19,635 nt of DNA from an uncultured Treponema sp. (GTDB lineage: Bacteria; Spirochaetota; Spirochaetia; Treponematales; Treponemataceae): the NCBI GenBank assembly GCA_945833725.1, contig CAMAFU010000009.1, positions 1 through 19,635 of the forward strand, read 5' to 3'. A program made the position numbers and the translations under genes. A model generated the notes under the pieces. That model was given only the letters and a program-made list of their open reading frames with translations, was not told the DNA's origin and made no database searches. Below are positions 8,198 to 13,353 of the stretch, piece by piece; position 1 is the first letter of the stretch, and each line of letters begins with the position of its first letter.

Positions 8198-8406
8198 TTG
8201 AAAGCCGGTTTTTATCACTTATGAAGATGGTAAACGCTGAAGCAAACTTTCAGCAATTCACTTAAAAATCACGAAACAAAAGGGTTTGTTTGTTCAGGCA
8301 TTTTTGTATTTTTTTGTAAGCGGACATTGCAAAACTAAACAATCAAAACGGCCTGCACCGTAAAAATCATTCCCAGAGTTTCCCATTCTTTGAACAGGAG
8401 ATTACG
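8198..8406 (+). promoter_or_regulatory. Long pncB 5' leader with inverted repeats
   Basis: The leader has no convincing ORF. It contains GCTGAA/TTCAGC (8236-8241 with 8249-8254, 7-nt loop) and AAACAAA-AGGG-TTTGTTT (8274-8291, perfect 7-bp arms). CAGGAG ends 6 nt before the ATG and is the ribosome-binding site. No known riboswitch class was recognised by eye. A regulatory role is inferred only from length and structure. Confidence 0.4.
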
Positions 8407-9870
8407 ATGAAAAATCAAATGGAAATCACCACCATCAAAAGTGCACTTTTTACCGACTTTTACGAACTTACAATGGCTCAGGGCTACTGGAAAAACGACA
8501 TGAATCAGGATGTTGTTTTCGACATGTTCTTCAGACGACAGCCTTTCAACGGCGGTTTTTCTGTTTTTGCAGGTCTTGACACCCTTTTAGACGCCATAAC
8601 AGACTTTACTTTTTCCGAAAGCGACATTGACTATTTACGAAAACAAAATATTTTTGAAGAAGGTTTTCTTGAATACCTTAAAGACTTTAAGTTCCGGGGC
8701 GATTTATATTCCTTTGAAGAAGGTGCCGTTATATTCCCTCAGGAACCTGTAATCCGCATTCATGCCAGCTTAATTGAAGCTCAAATTGTAGAAGGCCTTG
8801 TTTTAAATCACATCAACTTCCAGAGCCTTATTGCCACAAAAACAGCCAGAGTCTACCTTGCAAGCAAAAAAGGTTCCGTAATGGAATTCGGGCTCAGGCG
8901 GGCTCAGGGAAACGATGGTGCAATGAGTGCTACAAGGGCAAGTTTTATCGGCGGAGCAGCCGGAACATCAAATACACTTGCCGGCAAACTGTACGACATT
9001 CCTGTTATGGGAACAATGGCTCACTCCTGGATTATGGCATTTCCTTCCGAACTGGAAGCTTTCGAAGCCTACGCAAAATTATATCCTACAAAGGCAATTT
9101 TTCTTATCGACACATACGACACCCTCAATTCCGGCATAAAAAACGCAATAAAAGTGGGAGCAAAACTTGTTGAACAGGGATACAATTTCGGTGTTCGTCT
9201 GGATTCCGGCGATATTTCCTACCTTACCCGGGAAGTACGAAAAGAACTGGACAGAGCAGGTTTTCCGCAGGCAACAATAACAGTATCAAATGAACTTACA
9301 GAAGAAATAATCGAAACTCTTGTCCAGCAGTCCACACCAATAAACAGCTGGGGTGTAGGAACCCACATGGTTACAGGGGGCAACGAAGCCAGTTTTACAG
9401 GAGTATACAAACTTGCCGCCAGATTCGACAAAGTTTCCGGCAAAAACATTCCTGCCATGAAATTTTCCGATAACCCCGAAAAAAACACAAATCCAGGTGT
9501 AAAAAATGTATACCGCCTTTACGACGAAAACGGCAGTGCTCAGGCAGATATAATTGCCTTAGAAAGCGAAACTCTTCTGGAAAATACAGAATACCGCTAT
9601 TATCACCCTATGGTTGACTACAGGCAGTTCAGTTTCAAAGCTGCAAAAATAGAACCGATGCTTCACAAAATGGTAGAAAAAGGCAAGCGCACCAGTGCAA
9701 AAGAAGAACCGGGCAAAGTATTGCGAAAAGCCCACGAAACAATGCAGCGTCAGCTGGAAGCACTGGATTCATCCTACAAGCGGATTTTAAACCCGCACAT
9801 TTACAAAGTAAGCCTTACAGAATCATTAAAAAACTTAAAGCTTGATTTTATAAAAAAATGTATAAAATAA
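8407..9870 (+). CDS. pncB: Nicotinate phosphoribosyltransferase
   Basis: 487 residues. This enzyme converts nicotinate and PRPP to nicotinate mononucleotide, with ATP hydrolysis in the classical enzymes, as the entry step of Preiss-Handler NAD salvage in the cytosol. Family motifs visible: F-T-D-F-Y-E-L-T-M near residues 15-23, E-F-G-L-R-R-A-Q-G at about 160-168, G-T-M-A-H-S-W with His206 (the position of the histidine phosphorylated in characterised enzymes), L-I-D-T-Y-D-T at 233-239, and V-R-L-D-S-G-D at 263-269, which lines the phosphoribosyl site. Length fits the longer bacterial/eukaryotic-type group rather than the about 400-residue E. coli PncB. The start is supported by CAGGAG 6 nt upstream. 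It is monocistronic, with its own promoter, a long leader and a terminator. Confidence 0.96.
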   Translation: MKNQMEITTIKSALFTDFYELTMAQGYWKNDMNQDVVFDMFFRRQPFNGGFSVFAGLDTLLDAITDFTFSESDIDYLRKQNIFEEGFLEYLKDFKFRGDLYSFEEGAVIFPQEPVIRIHASLIEAQIVEGLVLNHINFQSLIATKTARVYLASKKGSVMEFGLRRAQGNDGAMSATRASFIGGAAGTSNTLAGKLYDIPVMGTMAHSWIMAFPSELEAFEAYAKLYPTKAIFLIDTYDTLNSGIKNAIKVGAKLVEQGYNFGVRLDSGDISYLTREVRKELDRAGFPQATITVSNELTEEIIETLVQQSTPINSWGVGTHMVTGGNEASFTGVYKLAARFDKVSGKNIPAMKFSDNPEKNTNPGVKNVYRLYDENGSAQADIIALESETLLENTEYRYYHPMVDYRQFSFKAAKIEPMLHKMVEKGKRTSAKEEPGKVLRKAHETMQRQLEALDSSYKRILNPHIYKVSLTESLKNLKLDFIKKCIK

Positions 9871-9887
9871 ACGGGTTTTAAGATGCA

Positions 9888-9921
9888 GCAGGGTAAGTTT
9901 CTTGCCCTGCGATTTTTTTTT
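9888..9921 (+). terminator. Rho-independent terminator after pncB
   Basis: A 10-bp stem, GCAGGGTAAG with CTTGCCCTGC (one G-T pair), a 3-nt loop, then GA and nine T residues. It ends 17 bp before the stop of the convergent response-regulator gene. Confidence 0.9.
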
Positions 9922-9937
9922 AACACAAACATTCACT

Positions 9938-10660
9938 CTAGTAAACTACAAGTTCATATTCCCCTTTCCCGGAACGCACTATTTCCATATCGGTCACAAC
10001 ATCGCCTGCAATATATTTTTTAAGCCGGGAAATATAAGAATAAATTGTATTTTCCTTTACAAAAAACCTTTCTTTTCCAGAAAAAAGCACCTTTCCCAAC
10101 TCCCTGACAGACATTTCCCTGTGTCTGTTTGCATACATATATTTCAAAAGCTTAAAAATCACCGGAGGAAGCCTGTTTCGCCTTCTAAGGGCCGTAAGAT
10201 CAATTTCCCTGTTTTCCGTAGAAATTCCGCATTTTTTATTATTCAAAGGCACGGCCGGCTGCAAAAAAGAAATATGCTTTCTCACATCCGGGTCAACAAT
10301 AATCTCATTTATTCTTTCCAGCACAGGAAGCATTTCAAGACAAAAGGGAGCCCTGAACATTTTTTCGTTTCTGTCAATCCAATATTCAACCCGCTGACAA
10401 TCATCAGGAATGGGATCATTATAAAAAAGAACGGGAATAACATTGCCGGTACAGCGGACATATTCAAAAACATCAGAAGCCTTATCCCCCATAAGCCTAA
10501 AATCGCCAACAATCAAATCAGGAGTAGTTTCCGGATTTTTCAATTTTAAATAAAAATCAAGCCAGTCATCTTCAAGAAAGCAGCAATGACCTTCCGCAGA
10601 AAGCCTGTCCATAAAAATCCTGCAAATTTCAGGTTCCTGAGAAATAAAAGTAATATCCAC
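9938..10660 (-). CDS. Orphan response-regulator-like protein with OmpR-type winged helix
   Basis: 240 residues from a GTG start, with GGAGAG about 6 nt upstream. Residues 1-120 match a receiver fold. Asp53 in D-L-I-V-G-D-F sits at the phosphoacceptor position. The N-terminal acidic pair is missing (I-S-Q-E-P-E instead of D-D), the usual Thr/Ser after strand 4 is replaced in V-L-F-Y-N-D, and R-A-P-F stands in for the invariant K-P-F. It is therefore probably an atypical receiver that may not be phosphorylated in the normal way. Residues about 150-240 form a winged-helix DNA-binding domain: L-P-P-V-I-F-K-L-L-K-Y, then S-V-R-E-L, then N-T-I-Y-S-Y-I-S-R-L as recognition helix. No histidine kinase is nearby. 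Targets unknown. The gene is convergent with pncB. Confidence 0.82.
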   Translation of the reverse strand: MDITFISQEPEICRIFMDRLSAEGHCCFLEDDWLDFYLKLKNPETTPDLIVGDFRLMGDKASDVFEYVRCTGNVIPVLFYNDPIPDDCQRVEYWIDRNEKMFRAPFCLEMLPVLERINEIIVDPDVRKHISFLQPAVPLNNKKCGISTENREIDLTALRRRNRLPPVIFKLLKYMYANRHREMSVRELGKVLFSGKERFFVKENTIYSYISRLKKYIAGDVVTDMEIVRSGKGEYELVVY

Positions 10661-10688
10661 GATTTCTCTCCAAAAATAAAAATGGGGC

Positions 10689-10817
10689 CATCCGAAAACT
10701 TTTTCAAAGTTTCCGGCCGTTCATTCCGAGCTTCCGCTATCGCTCCATTCTTACGCTGTCGCTCCAGAACGCCTGCGGCGGCTCTCCAATCACTTGTCCA
10801 AAAAGGCATCGGAAAAC
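10689..10817. repeat. GC-rich repeat-like intergenic element
   Basis: The segment is visibly richer in G+C than its surroundings. It has two 17-bp units (CTTCCGCTATCGCTCCA at 10731-10747 and CTTACGCTGTCGCTCCA at 10750-10766) differing at two bases and starting 19 bp apart. It is flanked by 11-bp near-identical direct repeats, CATCCGAAAAC (10689-10699) and CATCGGAAAAC (10807-10817). No protein family is recognisable in any frame. It may be a dispersed non-coding repeat, but copy number cannot be seen from one window. Confidence 0.45.
10692..10716 (-). promoter_or_regulatory. Hairpin in the leader of the response-regulator gene
   Basis: On the minus strand an 11-bp stem with one G-T pair and a 3-nt GAA loop, about 30 nt upstream of the GTG start. 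It is followed by a short spacer and a T-rich stretch up to the ribosome-binding site, so it could act as an attenuator or terminator. It could equally be part of the adjacent repeat element. Confidence 0.45.
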
Positions 10818-10905
10818 AAAAAATCCTTTCTGCACATCATCAATATTTTCGGAAAAAAAATTAAAAAAGATAAATATTTTGTTATTATTAAGAAGACAAA
10901 AAAAA

Positions 10906-10978
10906 TCGGGTATGGCGGATTCGAACCGCCGACCCCTAACTCCCGAAGCTAGTGCGCTACCAGCTGCGCTAATACCCG
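10906..10978 (-). tRNA. tRNA-Pro(CGG)
   Basis: A full cloverleaf of 73 nt: acceptor CGGGTAT with ATACCCG, anticodon stem CTAGC with GTTAG, loop TTCGGGA (anticodon CGG, reading CCG), T arm GGCGG-TTCGAAT-CCGCC, discriminator A. CCA is not encoded. A T-run follows on the transcribed strand. Confidence 0.96.
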
Positions 10979-11037
10979 AAAAAAAGACACTTCCCTAAAA
11001 AAGATGAATATAAAAACATTCAATCCGGGAAGAAAAA

Positions 11038-11066
11038 ATAAAAAAGCCCTCCAAAACGGAAGGCTT
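11038..11066 (-). terminator. Terminator downstream of tRNA-Asp
   Basis: On the minus strand AAGCCTTCC pairs with GGAGGGCTT (9 bp, one T-G) around a GTTTT loop, followed by T residues. It lies 3 bp after the tRNA-Asp 3' end and separates it from tRNA-Pro, so the two tRNAs are probably not one transcript, or read-through is partial. Confidence 0.8.
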
Positions 11067-11068
11067 TA

Positions 11069-11142
11069 CGCGAGCAGCGGGGCTCGAACCCGCGATCTCC
11101 GGCGTGACAGGCCAGCGCGATAACCAGCTTCGCTATGCCCGC
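11069..11142 (-). tRNA. tRNA-Asp(GTC)
   Basis: A 74-nt cloverleaf: acceptor GCGGGCA with TGCTCGC, anticodon stem CTGGC with GCCGG, loop CTGTCAC (anticodon GTC), T arm GCGGG-TTCGAGC-CCCGC, discriminator G. CCA is not encoded. Confidence 0.97.
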
Positions 11143-11153
11143 GTGATGTTGTT

Positions 11154-11182
11154 ATATTATCAATTATGTTTTTTTTGGTCAA
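11154..11182 (-). promoter_or_regulatory. Promoter of tRNA-Asp
   Basis: On the minus strand TTGACC (11182-11177), a 17-bp spacer with an A8 run, then TAATAT (11159-11154), 11 bp before the mature tRNA 5' end. Confidence 0.7.
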
Positions 11183-11318
11183 TACGGTTTTTTCATTTTT
11201 TTTAATTTTTTTTCACTTTTTAAATTCACCCCCTGTTTTAAGCAAATTTTTAATGCCAGCCGGAGTATTACTGAGCAAAATCCGGTTAAATATTTGTTTA
11301 CACAGTTTTTGCGTATTA

Positions 11319-11346
11319 TTGACTTTTTAATCCCATTCTGTATAAT
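11319..11346 (+). promoter_or_regulatory. Promoter of the ispE-spoVG-tRNA-Gln-rplY operon
   Basis: TTGACT (11319-11324), a 16-bp spacer, TATAAT (11341-11346). The -10 ends 9 nt before the ispE ATG, so the 5' leader would be only about 0-3 nt and no Shine-Dalgarno sequence is available. The rest of the 11183-11318 gap is A/T-rich with no gene seen. Confidence 0.75.
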
Positions 11347-11355
11347 GTCCGAGAT

Positions 11356-12225
11356 ATGCAGAAAAATATTCAGATTCTTGCTCCTGCAAAAGTAAACATT
11401 GGTTTAAAGGTTTATCCTAAGCGGGAAGACGGGTTTCACAATATCTGCAGCATTTTTCAGACTGTAAGGCTTTTCGACAGGCTGTCGGTTTCCTTGCTTC
11501 AAAACGAAAACAGCTGCATTCTGCATTCGGGAAATTTTATTCTCCCAAAAGAAAACACCATTACAAAAACTTACGATGCTTTCTGTAAAATTACAGGCTG
11601 CAGAACCGGCGTAGAAGTTACTCTGGAAAAGCATATTCCTTCCGGAGGCGGCTTAGGCGGTGGCTCATCGGATGCTGCGTCGTTTCTCAGGGCTCTTGCA
11701 CAGCTTAACAATATTCAACTGTCAGAAAGCCTTAAAAACAGTGTGGCATCTCTTGTCGGAAGCGATGTTTTCTTTTTTTTAACGGAAAAATTACCGGGTT
11801 CAGAATCTGTCTGCGGTATTGTTACAGGCCGCGGGGAACATATCCGGCAGTTTTATCCAAGAAACGATTTGCATTTTCTGCTTCTTTTCCCGGATGTACA
11901 CAGTTCCACAAAAGAAGCGTACGAACTTCTGGATAAATACAGCGGAACATGTTCTCCTGCAACTTGTCCAGATTTATCAGATTTGATAGCATTATACAAA
12001 AGTCCTGTTCAAAATTGGACTTTTAAAAACAGCTTCACTTCTGTTCTGGTGCAAAAATATCCTGCAGTGGGCAAAGCATTACAGGATATAAAAAATAGCG
12101 GTGCTTTATGGGCCGAAATGTCCGGTTCAGGAGCAGTGGTTTTCGGTGTCTTTACAAATTTAAAAGACGCACAAACCGCTTTGGCTCACCTTAAACAAAG
12201 CTGGAATTATTGCGTTATTGCGTAA
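11356..12225 (+). CDS. ispE: 4-diphosphocytidyl-2-C-methyl-D-erythritol kinase
   Basis: 289 residues. It phosphorylates CDP-methylerythritol with ATP in the non-mevalonate (MEP) pathway to isoprenoid precursors, in the cytosol. It is a GHMP kinase: A-P-A-K-V-N near the N-terminus carries the conserved lysine, the glycine-rich ATP loop P-S-G-G-G-L-G-G-G-S-S-D-A-A lies at about residues 96-109 with the catalytic aspartate, and M-S-G-S-G-A near the C-terminus is the third GHMP motif. Length is normal for the family. It is first in an operon with spoVG, whose start follows 41 bp later. The same neighbourhood of ispE, spoVG and the L25/Ctc gene is known from Bacillus. Confidence 0.96.
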   Translation: MQKNIQILAPAKVNIGLKVYPKREDGFHNICSIFQTVRLFDRLSVSLLQNENSCILHSGNFILPKENTITKTYDAFCKITGCRTGVEVTLEKHIPSGGGLGGGSSDAASFLRALAQLNNIQLSESLKNSVASLVGSDVFFFLTEKLPGSESVCGIVTGRGEHIRQFYPRNDLHFLLLFPDVHSSTKEAYELLDKYSGTCSPATCPDLSDLIALYKSPVQNWTFKNSFTSVLVQKYPAVGKALQDIKNSGALWAEMSGSGAVVFGVFTNLKDAQTALAHLKQSWNYCVIA

Positions 12226-12266
12226 TGATTTAACTCATTTTTCATGCAGCAGAGGAGAACACTCGT

Positions 12267-12551
12267 ATGAAAGTATCAGAACTGCGAATCAGAAAAGTGT
12301 CTGGAGATTCAAAACTCCGGGCTTATGTTACGGTCACCTTTGACAACTGTTTTGTTGTTCATAATGTAAAAATTATCGAAGGTAAAACAGGTCTTTTTAT
12401 TGCAATGCCAAGCCGTAAAACTGCTAGCGGAGAGTACAAAGATGTTGCTCACCCTATCAGTCCAGAATTCCGCAACGAACTGCAGGAAACAATTATCAGC
12501 GAGTATAATGCAGGTCATGTAGAAGAAGGCATTGCAGAAAACGAAGACTAA
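12267..12551 (+). CDS. spoVG: SpoVG family regulator
   Basis: 94 residues, full length, matching the SpoVG core throughout: V-R/S-E-L-R-I-R-K at the start, V-V-H-N-V-K-I-I-E-G, and L-F-I-A-M-P-S-R-K-T, ending in an acidic tail. SpoVG proteins bind DNA and RNA site-specifically and regulate varied processes; in Borrelia the homologue binds nucleic acid and is itself regulated. In a non-sporulating spirochaete the role is regulatory rather than sporulation. GAGGAG lies 9 nt before the ATG. Probably cotranscribed with ispE, tRNA-Gln and rplY. Confidence 0.97.
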   Translation: MKVSELRIRKVSGDSKLRAYVTVTFDNCFVVHNVKIIEGKTGLFIAMPSRKTASGEYKDVAHPISPEFRNELQETIISEYNAGHVEEGIAENED

Positions 12552-12566
12552 TTAAAAGTATTTTTT

Positions 12567-12639
12567 TGGGACGTCGTCAAGCGGTAAGACAACGGCTTTT
12601 GGTGCCGTCATTCCACAGGTTCGAATCCTGTCGTCCCAG
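12567..12639 (+). tRNA. tRNA-Gln(TTG)
   Basis: A 73-nt cloverleaf: acceptor TGGGACG with CGTCCCA, anticodon stem ACGGC with GCCGT, loop TTTTGGT (anticodon TTG), T arm ACAGG-TTCGAAT-CCTGT, discriminator G. CCA is not encoded (CAT follows). It sits 15 bp after the spoVG stop with no promoter of its own seen, so it is probably cut out of the operon transcript. Confidence 0.97.
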
Positions 12640-12668
12640 CATATATGGCTTTTATGCCTAAAAATTAA

Positions 12669-12702
12669 GAAAGGCCGGCAGCTTTTATTCTGATGACCTT
12701 TC
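12669..12702 (+). promoter_or_regulatory. Possible leader hairpin before rplY
   Basis: GAAAGG (12669-12674) can pair with CCTTTC (12697-12702), enclosing a 22-nt loop that holds a GCCGGC palindrome. It ends 6 nt before the rplY Shine-Dalgarno AAGGAG. Weak; a feedback role is only speculation. Confidence 0.25.
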
Positions 12703-12724
12703 AAAATTAAGGAGTTCTATAAAA

Positions 12725-13276
12725 ATGGAACAGATGACAGTTACAGCCACTCTCAGAAACGAAACTGGCAAAAAGTTTGCAAAAGCTATCCGTGCTTCAG
12801 GAAAAATTCCTGCAGTAATGTATGACGAAAACGGAAAAGCTACATCAATCACAGTAGAAAGCAACAATTTCAACAAGGTATGGAGAAACATTACTTCAAC
12901 AACACTCATTACCTTAAATGTTGACGGCAAAGATTACGATGCTTTCATTCGCGACACAGAATACGACATTATCAACGACGAAGTTCTTCATGCCGATTTC
13001 CTTGTAGTTTCAAACAAAAAGCCTGTTACAAGAACTTTCAAAGTTCAGTATACAGGAACAGCTGCCGGTGTACTTAAAGGCGGCTTCATGGTTAAGCATA
13101 TTCCAGAAATCAAAGTTAAGGCATTGCCAAAAGACCTGCCTGCAAGAGTTGTTGTTGATGTTTCAAAAATCAACATCGGTGATATTTTCTGCGTAAAAGA
13201 TATCCCTCTTGGCGACAAAATTACAGTTCTTACTCCGGCAGATGCTGAACTTATAAGCATTGCTCCGGCTCGCTAA
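12725..13276 (+). CDS. rplY: 50S ribosomal protein L25, long CTC/TL5 form
   Basis: 183 residues. It binds 5S rRNA in the large ribosomal subunit. The N-terminal L25 domain (about 1-90) shows the family opening (L-R-N-E-T-G-K-K-F-A-K-A-I-R-A-S-G-K-I-P-A-V-M-Y), and the C-terminal beta domain (about 95-180) with F-x-V-x-G/T-x-A-x-G-V-x-x-G-G marks the long CTC/TL5 type rather than the short E. coli form. AAGGAG lies 10 nt before the ATG. Last gene of the ispE operon, closed by a clear terminator. In many bacteria and in Borrelia pth follows this gene; it does not here. Confidence 0.97.
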   Translation: MEQMTVTATLRNETGKKFAKAIRASGKIPAVMYDENGKATSITVESNNFNKVWRNITSTTLITLNVDGKDYDAFIRDTEYDIINDEVLHADFLVVSNKKPVTRTFKVQYTGTAAGVLKGGFMVKHIPEIKVKALPKDLPARVVVDVSKINIGDIFCVKDIPLGDKITVLTPADAELISIAPAR

Positions 13277-13294
13277 GTCTTACTTTTGTTTCAT

Positions 13295-13327
13295 GTCCCT
13301 GATTTTTATGTCAGGGACTTTTTTTTT
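13295..13327 (+). terminator. Rho-independent terminator after rplY
   Basis: A perfect 8-bp stem GTCCCTGA/TCAGGGAC with an 8-nt loop, followed by nine T residues. Confidence 0.92.
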
Positions 13328-13341
13328 GCTCAAAAAAAATA

Positions 13342-13347
13342 TAAAAT
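13342..13347 (+). promoter_or_regulatory. Candidate leaderless -10 of the TPR-protease-lepA operon
   Basis: TAAAAT ends 6 nt before the ATG at 13354, directly downstream of the rplY terminator T-run. No good -35 is visible (T-rich). No Shine-Dalgarno sequence precedes the ATG. The six-nucleotide spacing equals that of three other genes here. Confidence 0.45.
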
Positions 13348-13353
13348 GTCCTT

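Noticed and set aside
9902..10549. 215-codon plus-strand open frame
   Set aside because: It lies antisense to the response-regulator-like gene, has skewed F/N/H/K-rich composition, no domain motif, and overlaps the pncB terminator. The minus-strand gene has winged-helix motifs and a Shine-Dalgarno.
10731..10766. CRISPR-like array
   Set aside because: Only two short units with a 2-bp gap, and no spacers or cas genes.
10546..10809. 87-codon minus-strand open frame over the GC-rich element
   Set aside because: It overlaps the response-regulator start in another frame, has no ribosome-binding site and no family resemblance; better explained as repeat DNA.
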